A stretch of 64,000 bases of DNA from Pseudomonas sp. TH15 (GTDB lineage Bacteria; Pseudomonadota; Gammaproteobacteria; Pseudomonadales; Pseudomonadaceae): positions 2,656,001 to 2,720,000 of the forward strand of contig NZ_JAEKEL010000001.1 of assembly GCF_016651105.1 (NCBI RefSeq). Direction: 5' to 3'. Below are positions 1-9,221 of this stretch, one piece after another (the stretch's first letter is position 1; each line of letters opens with the position of its first letter). The notes below the pieces were generated by a model, which saw nothing but the letters and a program-made list of their open reading frames with translations, was not told the DNA's origin and searched no databases. The position numbers and the translations under genes were made by a program.

Positions 1-936
1 CCAGTCCGCCTCGGTCGGCGCGACGCCGGTATCGAGGGCGGTGTACAGGGCGAAGTTGATGCCGTCGCGGTTGGTGCGAATAAACCAGGTCCATTGGCCA
101 TCGAGCGCGCCGTGGTCGACGTCGTATTCGTGGTCCTCAACCCGTGGCGCCAGGCAGGTAAAAGCCTGCTGCGGCTGGAACGCATCGAGCACCCAGACTT
201 CGCTGGTGGTCTTGCTGCCCAGGGACAGCAGCAATTGCTGTTCAGAACTGGAACGGTAACAGTGCAGGAAAAATCGGCCGTCCGCTTCATGGAAGACTTC
301 TTCGGCGGCCGTGCCGTCCAGGCGATAACGGAACAGTTTGTGCGGGCGGTGAGTGTCGTCGAGCACGCCGAAAAACAGCGTCAGGCTGTCGTTGGCCCAG
401 GTCATGCTGCCGTCGCAGTCCTCGAATTCCAGTTCGCTGACCTTGCCGTTGGATAACTCCTTCACGAACAGCGTGTAAATCTCATCGCCGGTGGCGTCGA
501 GGCTGTAGGCCAGACGCTGGTGGTCCGGGCTGATGCTGAACGAGCCGAGGGAGAAGAAGCCGCCATTGGCCAGTACGTTCGGGTCCAGCAGCAATTGTTC
601 CTGGTTTTCATCGATGAGCAGGCTGTCATCGGCCGGGCGGGGGCAGCGGTAATGGCGGGCGTATTCGTCGCCGGCCGTGGTGCGGGTGTAATACAGGTAC
701 GGCCCCCACGGCGAAGGCAGGGACAGGTCGGTTTCGAGAATCCGGCCCTTGATCTCTTCGAACAGGGTTTCGCGCAGCCCGGCCTGATCAGCGGTTTGCG
801 ATTCTTGATAGCTGTTTTCAGCCTTCAGGTAATCGAGCACCGCGTCGGTGTCGCGCTCCTGGAGCCAGGCATACGGGTCAGAACCTTCAGCCTTGCGGGC
901 AATCGGGGCGCTGGTGACGTTGACGGATAAGGGCAT
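1..936 (-). CDS. ptrB: Oligopeptidase B (S9 prolyl oligopeptidase family), N-terminal part, cut by window edge
   Basis: About 312 N-terminal residues of a protease of the S9A family, which cleaves oligopeptides after basic residues. Translation from the ATG at 936 begins MPLSVNVTSAPIARK and soon gives DPYAWLQERDTDAVLDYL, the typical start of these enzymes, followed by PWGPYLYYTRTTAGDEYA and DEIYTLFVKELSNGKVSELE, which belong to the N-terminal beta-propeller. The catalytic alpha/beta-hydrolase domain with the Ser-Asp-His triad would lie beyond position 1, so integrity of the whole gene cannot be judged. No stop or frameshift interrupts the visible part. Family assignment is firm; choice of oligopeptidase B over prolyl endopeptidase is from overall resemblance. 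Confidence 0.85.
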   Translation of the reverse strand, partial: MPLSVNVTSAPIARKAEGSDPYAWLQERDTDAVLDYLKAENSYQESQTADQAGLRETLFEEIKGRILETDLSLPSPWGPYLYYTRTTAGDEYARHYRCPRPADDSLLIDENQEQLLLDPNVLANGGFFSLGSFSISPDHQRLAYSLDATGDEIYTLFVKELSNGKVSELEFEDCDGSMTWANDSLTLFFGVLDDTHRPHKLFRYRLDGTAAEEVFHEADGRFFLHCYRSSSEQQLLLSLGSKTTSEVWVLDAFQPQQAFTCLAPRVEDHEYDVDHGALDGQWTWFIRTNRDGINFALYTALDTGVAPTEADW

Positions 937-999
937 GAAGGGCTCTCGGACAATGTACGGAATAGGGGGTTTCGCAAATCTGGATATCACCGCAAACCC

Positions 1000-1090
1000 T
1001 GCAGGCCTTCGCCTGCTCGCGAAAGCGCTGGGTTAGACAATCATGTTTCAACTGACAGTCCGTATTCGCGAGCAGGCTTGCTCCCGCAGG
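1000..1090. repeat. REP/REPIN-type palindrome (GCGAGCAGGCTTGCTC class)
   Basis: Two inverted arms, CCTGCTCGCGAAAGCG and TTCGCGAGCAGGCTTGCTC, separated by about 40 bases. The same end sequence recurs at 7912, 30439, 36999, 38055, 48028 and 59436. It lies between the divergent ptrB and the small membrane protein gene, a usual extragenic location for such elements in Pseudomonas. Confidence 0.8.
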
Positions 1091-1161
1091 TCGTGTGTCT
1101 ATTGGGACAAGCCTGACGGGCGAAAAGTCGTTACTATAAGCGCCTCTTTGCCTGCCTTGCC

Positions 1162-1659
1162 ATGGACACCATGACCGAGAACGACTATCTGATCGCTTGG
1201 GGCCTCTACGCCTTTGCCGCTTTAGGCTGCCTGTTGGTGTGGATGCGCTTGACCCGCTGGATGTGGCGCTACCTGCGCGAGCCACTGCGGCTGCTCGTGG
1301 CGGTGTTGCTGTTCAGCCCGACCATCATCGATCCGGTGAAGGAAAAAGTCGCCCCGGCCATCGCCATTACCGCCCTGGACCTGGCGTTCAAGGTGGGTAA
1401 CAACGCCTGGCGGGCAATTTCCGATCTGTTCATGTACGGCATGATCGCGTTTGGCCTGTACCTGATTTTCGTACTGATCCGCTGGCCGATCGAGCGCGCG
1501 TCCAACGCCCGCAAAGAACAGGCTGCTGCGGCGAAGGCGGCGATCAAGGCTGAGGAACGCGATAACGATCAACCGTTCGGCGTTGCCGGCGATGATCGCT
1601 ACGGCCGTCCACCGGTCCCGAACAACCCCCAGCGTTCGCGCATCGAACCGCGTTTGTAA
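1162..1659 (+). CDS. Conserved membrane protein of unknown function
   Basis: 165 residues. Two or three hydrophobic segments are visible: about residues 9-28 (LIAWGLYAFAALGCLLVWM), a second around 42-55 (LRLLVAVLLFSPTII) and a third about 92-112 (SDLFMYGMIAFGLYLIFVLI). The C-terminal 50 residues are charged and hydrophilic, rich in Ala, Lys, Glu and Pro, and probably cytoplasmic. A second ATG nine bases downstream (1171) is an equally possible start; neither has a strong ribosome site. It lies 32 bases before the glutamine amidotransferase and is probably cotranscribed with it. I do not recognise a functional family. Confidence 0.7.
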   Translation: MDTMTENDYLIAWGLYAFAALGCLLVWMRLTRWMWRYLREPLRLLVAVLLFSPTIIDPVKEKVAPAIAITALDLAFKVGNNAWRAISDLFMYGMIAFGLYLIFVLIRWPIERASNARKEQAAAAKAAIKAEERDNDQPFGVAGDDRYGRPPVPNNPQRSRIEPRL

Positions 1660-1691
1660 CCTTGCCCCTGCATTGAAGCGAGAGTCCGAGC

Positions 1692-2468
1692 ATGTGTGAG
1701 TTATTGGGCATGAGCGCCAATGTCCCGACCGATATCGTGTTCAGCTTCACCGGGCTGATGCAGCGCGGCGGGCGTACCGGGCCGCACCGTGACGGCTGGG
1801 GCATCGCTTTCTATGAAGGCCGCGGCCTGCGCTTGTTCCAGGACCCGGCGGCAAGCTGCGAGTCCGAAGTAGCGAACCTGGTGCAGCGCTACCCGATCAA
1901 GAGCGAAGTGGTGATCGGGCACATCCGCCAGGCCAACGTCGGCAAGGTCTGCCTGTCCAACACCCACCCGTTTGTGCGCGAGTTGTGGGGGCGTAACTGG
2001 TGTTTCGCTCACAACGGCCAGCTCGCGGACTTTGAGCCAATCAAGAGTTTTTACCGCCCCGTCGGTGATACCGACAGCGAAGCGGCGTTCTGCGACTTGC
2101 TCAACCGGGTGCGGGCAGCGTTCCCTGAACCGGTCGAGATCGAAGAACTGCTGCCAGACCTGGTGGCCGCCTGCGCCGAGTACCGCAGCAAAGGCGTGTT
2201 CAACTGCCTGCTCAGCGACGGCGACTGGCTGTTCTGCTATTGCTCGACCAAACTGGCGCAGATCACCCGCCGCGCCCCGTTCGGCCCGGCGCGCCTGAAG
2301 GATGTCGATGTGATCGTCGACTTCCAGGCCGAAACCACGCCTAACGATGTGGTCACGGTGATCGCCACCGAACCGTTGACCGAAAACGAAACCTGGACCC
2401 GCTACGAACCGGGCCAATGGAGCCTCTGGCGACGCGGTGAATGCGTCAGCCAGGGCAAGACCGAATAA
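1692..2468 (+). CDS. Class II glutamine amidotransferase (YafJ-like)
   Basis: 258 residues beginning [10 protein letters not shown]; Cys2, exposed after removal of Met1, is the N-terminal nucleophile of class II (Ntn) glutaminases. [31 protein letters not shown] and [12 protein letters not shown] match the glutamine-binding loops of GATase 2 domains. There is no second domain, so this is a stand-alone glutaminase-like protein of the YafJ type, with no known acceptor. An upstream GAGAG (1680-1684) serves as ribosome site. It sits in a three-gene run with the membrane proteins on either side (12-base gap to the next). Confidence 0.9.
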   Translation: MCELLGMSANVPTDIVFSFTGLMQRGGRTGPHRDGWGIAFYEGRGLRLFQDPAASCESEVANLVQRYPIKSEVVIGHIRQANVGKVCLSNTHPFVRELWGRNWCFAHNGQLADFEPIKSFYRPVGDTDSEAAFCDLLNRVRAAFPEPVEIEELLPDLVAACAEYRSKGVFNCLLSDGDWLFCYCSTKLAQITRRAPFGPARLKDVDVIVDFQAETTPNDVVTVIATEPLTENETWTRYEPGQWSLWRRGECVSQGKTE

Positions 2469-2480
2469 GGACTCACCTCA

Positions 2481-3023
2481 ATGTTGCTCAGTTATCTACG
2501 GCTGGTGTTGTTTGCGGCGGGCCTGTTGATCGGTGTCCAGGTGCCGGGCTTCATCAGCGACTACGCGAAACGGGTCGAAGCGCATCTGATTGAAGCGCAG
2601 ACCGGTTTGAGTGGTTTCCAGGGCACCGCCAATCAGTTCTTCAAGGGCGATATGCAGGCCTTGGTCGCCCACTACCGCGAAAGCGAAGACCCGATCTTTC
2701 GCAGCGATGCCGACAGCTTGAGCACCTTGCTCACCCGGCAGTTGGCCCTGGATAAACAGTTCCAGGCCATGCAAGGTCCGTGGTACATCCGCGTCCTGCA
2801 AGTGGCGCTGGCCGCCGACCCGGATATTCGCAAGGAAACCTGGAACGGCTACAGCTACCAGATCCTGCTGACCCCGGAAGCGATGATCTGGGGCATGAGT
2901 GGCGCGTTGCTGTTGTCATTCGGCATTGAATGCCTGTTCCGGTTGATCGACTGGGTGGTGCTCGGCGGCAAACGCCTGCGCCAGAGCCGGCCGATTGAAG
3001 ATCGGGATGTGCGTGGGTTGTAA
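2481..3023 (+). CDS. DUF2937 family membrane protein
   Basis: 180 residues with a hydrophobic N-terminus (MLLSYLRLVLFAAGLLIGVQ, one membrane segment), a long helical and charged middle section of about 110 residues likely in the periplasm, and a C-terminal membrane segment (EAMIWGMSGALLLSFGIECL) followed by a basic tail. This two-TM layout with VPGFISDYAKRVEAHL near the start is that of the DUF2937 family, whose function is unknown. It is the last gene of a three-gene plus-strand run and ends just before a REP hairpin that faces the convergent LysR gene. Confidence 0.75.
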   Translation: MLLSYLRLVLFAAGLLIGVQVPGFISDYAKRVEAHLIEAQTGLSGFQGTANQFFKGDMQALVAHYRESEDPIFRSDADSLSTLLTRQLALDKQFQAMQGPWYIRVLQVALAADPDIRKETWNGYSYQILLTPEAMIWGMSGALLLSFGIECLFRLIDWVVLGGKRLRQSRPIEDRDVRGL

Positions 3024-3035
3024 GAACAAAAGATC

Positions 3036-3103
3036 AAAAGATCGCAGCCTCCGGCAGCTCCTACTCCAATCTCTGTAGGAGCTGCCGAAGGCTGCGATCT
3101 TTT
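3036..3103. repeat. REP hairpin (GATCGCAGCCT-CGGCAGCTCCTAC class), between convergent genes
   Basis: Arms AAGATCGCAGCCTCCGGCAG and the complement GCTGCCGAAGGCTGCGATCT with a 9-base loop form a long near-perfect hairpin. This is the first of seven copies of this class in the window (17851, 27520, 31371, 44141, 47493, 63679). It fills the gap between convergent genes and probably also acts as a transcription barrier in both directions. Confidence 0.85.
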
Positions 3104-3108
3104 GCTGT

Positions 3109-4023
3109 TCAGGGGTTCAAAACCACATACCCATCACCCACCTTCTGCGCATACCCCGCCAACACCTGCTGACACAACGTCACGATCTCCTCGACCCACT
3201 CAACCCCGACCCGCCACGACACCACCACCTGCAAATTCGGTGGCCGTTGATCGATAGCCAGCAAGGTCAACTCCCCGCGCGCCAGTTCCTCGGCCACCAA
3301 CACCGGCGGCAGCGCGCCAATCCCGAAGCCGTCGCGCAACAACCGGGTAATCGCCGACACCGAATTCACGCAGTTCAATCGTGGCGCCATCACGCCGTTG
3401 GCCTGCATCAACGCCAAAATATCCTGATGCGGATGCGAGTTTTTCGAGTAGGTAATGATCCGTTCCTGCGCCAGTTCAGCGAGGTCGGCGTAGTTGCGGT
3501 TGTAGATTGAGTTACTGGCGACGATCCAGCCCATCGGGTGGCTGGCCAGTTCCAGGCTGCGCACGCTTTCCTGACGCAACAGGTCGGTTTGCAGGATCAG
3601 ATCGAGAAAGCCTTTTTGCAGCTGATCGCAGAGGTTGAGCGAGGTATCGGCCACCAGCTCGATTTCCACCAGCGGATAGTGATCCATCATCTGCGCCACC
3701 AACGGGCTCAGCCAGGTGTGAATCACCGTGTCCATCACACCGATCCGAATCCTTCCGACCTTGCTCGAACGGGTCTCGATCGACTGCTTTAGCGCCTGCA
3801 TGGTGTCCATCATCTGCTCGGCGTATTCGAGCACTTTCAAACCTTCCGGCGTCAGGCTTACACCCCGGGAATCGCGCAGGAACAGCTTCACCCCCAGCTC
3901 ACTTTCGAGCACGGCGATGCGGCTGGAAATCGACGCCTGGGTGGTGAAGAGCTTGTCCGCAGTCAGGCGAAAACTCTTGAGTCGGGCGACCCAGACAAAG
4001 GTCTCTAGGAACTTCAGGTTCAT
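3109..4023 (-). CDS. LysR-family regulator, likely of the 5-oxoproline operon
   Basis: 304 residues. The N-terminal winged helix-turn-helix is clear: LKFLETFVWVARLKSFRLTA, then TTQASISSRIAVLESELG, then LFLRDSRGVSLTPEG. The rest is a periplasmic-binding-protein-like effector domain (RIRIGVMDTVIHTWLSPLV, LILQTDLLRQESV). It is transcribed away from the MFS-pxpABC operon across a 147-base gap that contains a perfect 9+9 bp inverted repeat, which is the usual LysR arrangement. I infer that it controls uptake and hydrolysis of 5-oxoproline; the inducer is not visible in sequence. Confidence 0.9.
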   Translation of the reverse strand: MNLKFLETFVWVARLKSFRLTADKLFTTQASISSRIAVLESELGVKLFLRDSRGVSLTPEGLKVLEYAEQMMDTMQALKQSIETRSSKVGRIRIGVMDTVIHTWLSPLVAQMMDHYPLVEIELVADTSLNLCDQLQKGFLDLILQTDLLRQESVRSLELASHPMGWIVASNSIYNRNYADLAELAQERIITYSKNSHPHQDILALMQANGVMAPRLNCVNSVSAITRLLRDGFGIGALPPVLVAEELARGELTLLAIDQRPPNLQVVVSWRVGVEWVEEIVTLCQQVLAGYAQKVGDGYVVLNP

Positions 4024-4064
4024 GTAATCAACTTTTTCTTATGTCTGGAGCGGGTTTTTATTAG

Positions 4065-4091
4065 TTGGACGCCGCAGGGCCGGGCGTCCAA
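4065..4091. promoter_or_regulatory. Perfect inverted repeat in divergent LysR/MFS promoter, candidate operator
   Basis: TTGGACGCC (4065-4073) and GGCGTCCAA (4083-4091) are exact complements around a 9-base spacer. It lies about 40 bases upstream of the LysR start and 80 upstream of the MFS start. Neither side has a run of T that would make it a terminator, so an operator for the divergent LysR protein is the simplest reading; binding itself is inference. Confidence 0.5.
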
Positions 4092-4170
4092 AAATCGGCG
4101 CATCCGGTTCCCACGATAGGCGTCGTCGGGGCTTCGAACAATACCAATAAAATTTGCACGGAGATTTGCC

Positions 4171-5457
4171 ATGAGTGCGCCCGACACCCTCGACCTCCCC
4201 AAGGCCACAACTCGCCCGGGACCGTTCGACTGGTATCGCAACATCAACAAACAGGAGCGCCGGACCTTCTGGAGCTGCAAGATCGGCTATGGCCTGGACG
4301 GCATGGACACCCAGATGCTCAGCTTCGTGGTGCCGACCCTGATTGCCATGTGGGGCATCACCACCGGGCAGGCCGGACTCATTCACACCAGCACCCTGAT
4401 CGCTTCGGCCATCGGCGGCTGGGTGGCGGGGATTCTCTCCGACCGCATCGGCCGCGTGCGCACGTTGCAGCTGACCGTGCTGTGGTTCGCCTTCTTCACC
4501 TTCCTCTGCGGCTTCGCCCAGAACTACGAACAACTGCTGATCAGCCGCACCTTGATGGGTTTCGGTTTCGGTGGTGAATGGACCGCCGGGGCTGTGCTGA
4601 TGGGCGAAGTGATTCGCGCCAAGGACCGTGGCAAAGCCGTGGGCATGGTGCAATCGGGCTGGGCGTTGGGCTGGGGATTGACGGCGATTCTGTATGCGCT
4701 GCTGTTCTCGGTGTTGCCGCCGGAAGACGCTTGGCGCGCACTGTTTATCCTTGGCATCGTCCCGGCGATTTTTGTGATTTTCGTCCGTCGACTGGTCAAG
4801 GACCCGGAGATTTACCGCGAAGCCAAAGCCAAGCAAGAACCAAGCAACCCGGCAAAATTCTACGAGATCTTCGCTCCCGGCATCCTCTTCACCACGATTC
4901 GCGCTTCGGTGCTGACCACTGGCGCACTGGGCGGTTACTACGCGATTACCTCTTGGTTGCCAACTTTTCTGAAGAACGAACGGGGGTTGAGCGTACTCGG
5001 CACGGGCGGTTATCTGGCGATGGTGATCGTCGGTTCCTACGTCGGTTATGTCATCAGCGCGTATTTGACTGACATCCTCGGCCGCAAGAAGAACTTCATT
5101 CTGTTCGCCGTCGGCTCGTTCACCATCGTGTTGCTCTACACCCAATTACACGTCAGCAACGGCGTGATGCTGTGGCTGGGCTTCCCGCTGGGCTTCTTTG
5201 CCTCGGGGATTTTCAGTGGCATGGGCGCGTTTTTGACCGAGTTGTTTCCCACGCGAATTCGCGGCTCGGGCCAGGGTTTTTGCTACAACATCGGTCGTGC
5301 GTTGGCGGCGTTGTTTCCGCTGTTGATCGGTTTGCTCAGCCAGACGGTGCCGTTAAGCGTTGGCATCGGGGCGTTTGCGGCGGTGTCCTACGGCGTGGTG
5401 ATCCTCGCAGCCTTGAGCCTGCCGGAAACTCGTGGCAAGCAACTCGACGCCCAATAG
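4171..5457 (+). CDS. MFS transporter, probable 5-oxoproline/organic acid symporter
   Basis: 428 residues with about 12 membrane segments. MFS signature loops are visible: GGWVAGILSDRIGRVRTL between helices 2 and 3, and ISAYLTDILGRKKNFILF between helices 8 and 9. GFGFGGEWTAGAVLMGE in helix 5 and ELFPTRIRGSGQGFCYN resemble the metabolite:H+ symporter and sialate/aromatic-acid groups. It is the first gene of a unit with pxpA, pxpB and pxpC 78 bases downstream, so 5-oxoproline or a related small carboxylate is the inferred substrate. No ribosome-site or start ambiguity: GGAG precedes ATG by 9 bases. Confidence 0.85.
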   Translation: MSAPDTLDLPKATTRPGPFDWYRNINKQERRTFWSCKIGYGLDGMDTQMLSFVVPTLIAMWGITTGQAGLIHTSTLIASAIGGWVAGILSDRIGRVRTLQLTVLWFAFFTFLCGFAQNYEQLLISRTLMGFGFGGEWTAGAVLMGEVIRAKDRGKAVGMVQSGWALGWGLTAILYALLFSVLPPEDAWRALFILGIVPAIFVIFVRRLVKDPEIYREAKAKQEPSNPAKFYEIFAPGILFTTIRASVLTTGALGGYYAITSWLPTFLKNERGLSVLGTGGYLAMVIVGSYVGYVISAYLTDILGRKKNFILFAVGSFTIVLLYTQLHVSNGVMLWLGFPLGFFASGIFSGMGAFLTELFPTRIRGSGQGFCYNIGRALAALFPLLIGLLSQTVPLSVGIGAFAAVSYGVVILAALSLPETRGKQLDAQ

Positions 5458-5535
5458 CTTAATAATCAGCAACTGATAATCTGCCGGGCATCTGCCCGAC
5501 AGTAAAAAAAGAATATGCCTACAGGAGTGTTCACC

Positions 5536-6288
5536 GTGAGCCGCCTGCTATTGAACTGCGACATCGGCGAGAGTTTCGGCAACTGGACCATGGGTCTGGA
5601 CGCCGAGGTCATGCCCTTCATTGATTGTGCCAACATCGCCTGCGGCTTCCATGCCGGCGACCCGAGCATCATGCGCAAGACCGTCAGCCTGGCCCTGAGC
5701 CGCGGCGTGAAGATTGGAGCGCACCCGGCCTATCAGGACCTGGTCGGGTTCGGTCGACGTTCCATGGCCTACACCGCCCAGGAACTTCAGGACATCCTGC
5801 ATTACCAGATCGGCGCCCTCGACGGCATCTGTCGGGCTCAGGGCGGGCGGGTGAGTTACGTCAAACCCCACGGCGCGATGTACAACGACATGATGGCCAA
5901 TCCGGCGCAATTGCGTGCGGTGATCCAGGCTGTGGCCGCCTACGATCGCACGTTGCCGTTGATGCTGATGGCCACCCGCGACAACAGTGCCGCGCAACAA
6001 TTGGGCGACGAATACGGCGTGACGCTGTGGTTCGAAGCCTTCGCCGACCGCGCCTACGACAGCGCCGGCATGTTGGTTTCGCGACAATTGCCGGGCGCGG
6101 TGCATCACGATCCCGAGAAAATCATTGAGCAGGCGCTAATCATTGCCCGTGGCGCCAACCTCACGGCCAGCGATGGCAGCGCTTTGCACTTGCAGGCCAA
6201 CACCTTGTGCGTCCACGGCGACAACGCCAGTTCTGTGGCCGCCGTGCAGCGTATTCGTGAGGCCTTGAATCAGCAGAGTGCGTCATGA
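5536..6288 (+). CDS. pxpA: 5-oxoprolinase subunit A (LamB/YcsF family)
   Basis: 250 residues of the LamB/YcsF family. PxpA works with PxpBC in ATP-dependent cleavage of 5-oxoproline to glutamate. Conserved stretches [46 protein letters not shown] and [17 protein letters not shown] are all present. I chose the GTG at 5536 because AGGAG (5523-5527) lies 8 bases upstream and the protein then begins [12 protein letters not shown] as is usual; an in-frame ATG at 5515 would add seven residues and has no ribosome site. The stop overlaps the pxpB start by four bases. Confidence 0.93.
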   Translation: MSRLLLNCDIGESFGNWTMGLDAEVMPFIDCANIACGFHAGDPSIMRKTVSLALSRGVKIGAHPAYQDLVGFGRRSMAYTAQELQDILHYQIGALDGICRAQGGRVSYVKPHGAMYNDMMANPAQLRAVIQAVAAYDRTLPLMLMATRDNSAAQQLGDEYGVTLWFEAFADRAYDSAGMLVSRQLPGAVHHDPEKIIEQALIIARGANLTASDGSALHLQANTLCVHGDNASSVAAVQRIREALNQQSAS

Positions 6289-6989
6289 AACCACGGGTTG
6301 AAGTAGTCGCGCTGGACTGCCTGATGGTGCGCCTGTTCGATGAAATCGCCGAAGCGAACATGCCGTGGATGCTCGCGGCCAGCGAAGGGCTGCGCGCAGC
6401 GTTTGCCGGGCATTTGATCGACCTTGTGCCGTCCTACACGACGTTGATGGTGCATTACGACCTGACTGCATTGAGCCCGGTTCAGGCGCGGGAATTGATC
6501 GCGCAAGCGTTGATCGATCTATCGCCCAATGCCAGTACCAGCGGCAAATGCCATGTGCTGCCGGTCTGGTATGACTTGAGCGTCGGCCCCGAATTGAGCC
6601 TGTTGTCCCAACGCAGCGGGTTGGCGGTGGACGACGTAATCCGCCGCCACAGCGATCGCGAATATCAGGTGTTCGCGCTGGGCTTCGCACCAGGTTTCGC
6701 CTTCATGGGTTTAGTAGAGGAAATCCTCGCCGCGCCGCGTCTGAACACCCCGCGTAAGAAAGTCGCAGCGGGTAGCGTGGGAATTGCCGAGCGGCAAACC
6801 GCCGCTTATCCGGTGGTGTCGCCCGGAGGCTGGAACCTGATCGGCCGTACCCCGGCCAAACTGTTCGACCGCGAACGTGACGGCTATAGCCTGATGCAAC
6901 CCGGCGACACGGTGCGGTTCGAAGCCGTCAGTCATGCCGAGTTCATCAACCTGGGCGGTGACGATACGCCACTGGAGGCCCAGGCATGA
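6285..6989 (+). CDS. pxpB: 5-oxoprolinase subunit B (allophanate hydrolase subunit 1-like, KipI family)
   Basis: 234 residues. Family motifs include [43 protein letters not shown] and [19 protein letters not shown], then [12 protein letters not shown]. With PxpC it forms the subunit pair that phosphorylates 5-oxoproline. It overlaps pxpA and pxpC by four bases on each side (ATGA), so the three subunits are translationally coupled and made in equal amounts. Length is normal for the family. Confidence 0.93.
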   Translation: MKPRVEVVALDCLMVRLFDEIAEANMPWMLAASEGLRAAFAGHLIDLVPSYTTLMVHYDLTALSPVQARELIAQALIDLSPNASTSGKCHVLPVWYDLSVGPELSLLSQRSGLAVDDVIRRHSDREYQVFALGFAPGFAFMGLVEEILAAPRLNTPRKKVAAGSVGIAERQTAAYPVVSPGGWNLIGRTPAKLFDRERDGYSLMQPGDTVRFEAVSHAEFINLGGDDTPLEAQA

Positions 6990-7909
6990 GCCGTCTGAGG
7001 ATTGAAGCGAGTACGCCGCTGTGCCTGTTGCAGGACGCTGGCCGTTTTGGCGTGCGGCACTTGGGTGTGACCCAGGGCGGCGGGCTGGACTGGCGCTCGA
7101 TGTCATGGGCGAATTGGCTGTTGGGCAACGGGTTGGATGCGCCTGTGGTGGAAATCACCCTTGGCGGGTTCAGCGTGCTGGCCGAGGAAGATTGTGTGCT
7201 GGCGCTGGCGGGCGCGGATCTGGGCGCGCAGGTGAATGGCGAGGCGTTGGCGCCGTGGCGCAGTTTCAAATTGAGCAAAGGGCAGACGTTGAAATTCACC
7301 CAGCCGCTGCTCGGAGCGCGGGCTTATCTGGCAGCACCGGGTGGTTTCGACGCGCCGAAGGTGTTGGGCAGCAGCGCGACGGTGATCCGTGAGGAACTCG
7401 GCGGGCTGGATGGCATGGGCCGGCCTTTGGTCAAGGGTTCGACGCTGAGTTATCGCGGTGAGTCGCGGTGGGTTCGTGAGGTGCCGTTGGCGCTACGGCC
7501 GGATCTGAAATCGAATGTGCCTCTGGACCTGGTGCTCGGCGCGCAGATCGGCGCGTTCAGCGGGCAAAGCCTGTTTGATGCGTTCAACAGCACTTGGACC
7601 CTCGACAGTCGTGCCGACCGCATGGGCATTCGCCTGCTGGGCACGCCGTTGCAGTACCAGGGCAAGCCGATGATCTCCGAAGGCATCCCGCTGGGCGCAG
7701 TGCAGGTGCCACCGGACGGACAGCCGATTGTGTTGCTCAATGATCGACAGACCATTGGCGGCTATCCGAGATTAGGCGCATTGACGCCGTTGGCCCTGGC
7801 GCGGCTGGCGCAGTGTTTGCCCGGGGCGAAGGTACGGTTGCGGCCGGTGGTGCAGGACGTGGCGCATCGGGAGCAGGTCGGGTATTTGCGTCAGTTTGTG
7901 AATCGCTAA
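6986..7909 (+). CDS. pxpC: 5-oxoprolinase subunit C (biotin-dependent carboxyltransferase-like, KipA family)
   Basis: 307 residues, with the usual N-terminal LQDAGRFGVRHLGVTQGGGLD and family stretches LAAPGGFDAPKVLGSSAT, SRADRMGIRLLG, SEGIPLGAVQVPPDGQPIVL and GGYPRLGALT. It completes the PxpABC complex and shares an ATGA overlap with pxpB. Annotated in older genomes as urea amidolyase/allophanate hydrolase subunit 2, but the neighbouring pxpA decides for 5-oxoprolinase. Confidence 0.93.
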   Translation: MSRLRIEASTPLCLLQDAGRFGVRHLGVTQGGGLDWRSMSWANWLLGNGLDAPVVEITLGGFSVLAEEDCVLALAGADLGAQVNGEALAPWRSFKLSKGQTLKFTQPLLGARAYLAAPGGFDAPKVLGSSATVIREELGGLDGMGRPLVKGSTLSYRGESRWVREVPLALRPDLKSNVPLDLVLGAQIGAFSGQSLFDAFNSTWTLDSRADRMGIRLLGTPLQYQGKPMISEGIPLGAVQVPPDGQPIVLLNDRQTIGGYPRLGALTPLALARLAQCLPGAKVRLRPVVQDVAHREQVGYLRQFVNR

Positions 7910-7911
7910 AA

Positions 7912-7980
7912 GCTTCGCGGGCAAGCCTCGCTCCTACAGGTTTCGGTGTTAACCCTGTAGGAACGAGGCTTGCCCGCGAT
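7912..7980. repeat. REP/REPIN palindrome between convergent genes
   Basis: CGCGGGCAAGCCTCGCTCCT and AGGAACGAGGCTTGCCCGCG are inverted arms with a short loop. It lies just after pxpC and before the convergent VWA gene, where it may block read-through. Confidence 0.85.
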
Positions 7981-8006
7981 GGTGTCATCCCGGACAACAA
8001 TCATCT

Positions 8007-9185
8007 CTACTTGGACAAAAACCGCATCCCTTCCTCCAACCCGCGCAAGGTCAGCGGATACATCTGGTCTTCGATCAAATCGCGCACGATGTTGGTCGAC
8101 GAGGTGTAGCCCCAAGTGTCTTTCGGGTACGGGTTGATCCAGATGAGCTTCTTGTACTTCGCCATGAAGCGCTGCATCCACACATAACCCGCCTCTTCGT
8201 TCCAGTGCTCCACGCTGCCGCCAGCCTGGGTGATTTCATAGGGCGCCATGGCGGCGTCGCCGATGAAGATCACTTTGTAATCGGCGCCGTATTTGTGCAG
8301 CAGATCCTGAGTCGAGAAACGCTCGGAGGTGCGGCGCATGTTGTTCTTCCACACCGATTCATAAATGAAGTTGTGGAAGTAGAAGTACTCCAGGTGCTTG
8401 AACTCGGTCTTGCAGGCCGAGAACAGCTCTTCGCAAATCTTCACGTGGGCGTCCATCGAGCCGCCGATGTCGAACAGCAGCAACAGCTTGACGGTGTTGC
8501 GCCGCTCCGGCCGCATCTGAATGTTCAGCAGCCCGGCATCGCGGGCGGTGTGGTCGATGGTGCCGTCGATGTCCAGTTCTTCGGCCGCACCCTGACGGGC
8601 AAATTTGCGCAGCCGGCGCAGGGCAACCTTGATGTTGCGCGTGCCCAGTTCCACCGAGTCGTCGAGGTTCTTGTACTCGCGCTGATCCCAGACCTTGACC
8701 GCTTTGCCCTGACGCTTGCCGGCATCGCCGACCCGAATACCTTCCGGGTTAAAGCCGCCGGAGCCGAACGGGCTGGTGCCGCCGGTGCCGATCCATTTGT
8801 TGCCGCCGGCATGGCGTTCTTTCTGTTCTTCGAGGCGTTTCTTGAACTCTTCGATCAACTTGTCGAGGCCGCCGAGGGACTGGATCTGCGCCCGTTCTTC
8901 ATCGCTCAGGGAACGCTCGAATTCCTTGCGCAGCCAGTCTTCCGGAATCAATGCCTGAAGGTGGTCGTCGAGTTTTTCCAGGCCATTGAAGTAGGCGCCG
9001 AAAGCCCGGTCGAATTTGTCGAAATGCTTTTCGTCCTTCACCAGAATCGTCCGGGACAAGTAATAAAACTCGTCCATGTCGGCGAAGACCACGCGTTGTT
9101 TCAGCGCGTTGATCAGGTCCAGCAGCTCGCGCACCGAGACCGGCACCTTGGCGGCGCGCATTTCATTGAACAGGTTGAGCAGCAT
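8007..9185 (-). CDS. VWA domain protein (CoxE-like), partner of MoxR ATPase
   Basis: 392 residues. The C-terminal half carries a von Willebrand A fold with the metal-binding (MIDAS) motif DIGGSMDAHV (DxGxS) after KLLLLFDI, and later IFIGDAAMAPYEI. The N-terminal half is helical and charged (LFNEMRAAKVPVSVRELLDL, a DUF58/CoxE-type start). It follows the MoxR ATPase by 36 bases on the same strand; MoxR-VWA pairs act as chaperones that remodel or load metals into partner complexes. The client is not evident here. Confidence 0.85.
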   Translation of the reverse strand: MLLNLFNEMRAAKVPVSVRELLDLINALKQRVVFADMDEFYYLSRTILVKDEKHFDKFDRAFGAYFNGLEKLDDHLQALIPEDWLRKEFERSLSDEERAQIQSLGGLDKLIEEFKKRLEEQKERHAGGNKWIGTGGTSPFGSGGFNPEGIRVGDAGKRQGKAVKVWDQREYKNLDDSVELGTRNIKVALRRLRKFARQGAAEELDIDGTIDHTARDAGLLNIQMRPERRNTVKLLLLFDIGGSMDAHVKICEELFSACKTEFKHLEYFYFHNFIYESVWKNNMRRTSERFSTQDLLHKYGADYKVIFIGDAAMAPYEITQAGGSVEHWNEEAGYVWMQRFMAKYKKLIWINPYPKDTWGYTSSTNIVRDLIEDQMYPLTLRGLEEGMRFLSK

Positions 9186-9221
9186 GGCGATCGCCTCCGC
9201 TTTTGTTAAAAAAAGCGATAC

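Noticed and set aside
4039..5145. 368-codon minus-strand frame opposite the MFS transporter
   Set aside because: Antisense shadow of a clear transporter, biased composition, no family features.
5478..5512. GC-rich hairpin between the MFS gene and pxpA as a terminator
   Set aside because: The stem is followed by A, not T, on the coding strand, and the genes form one functional unit.
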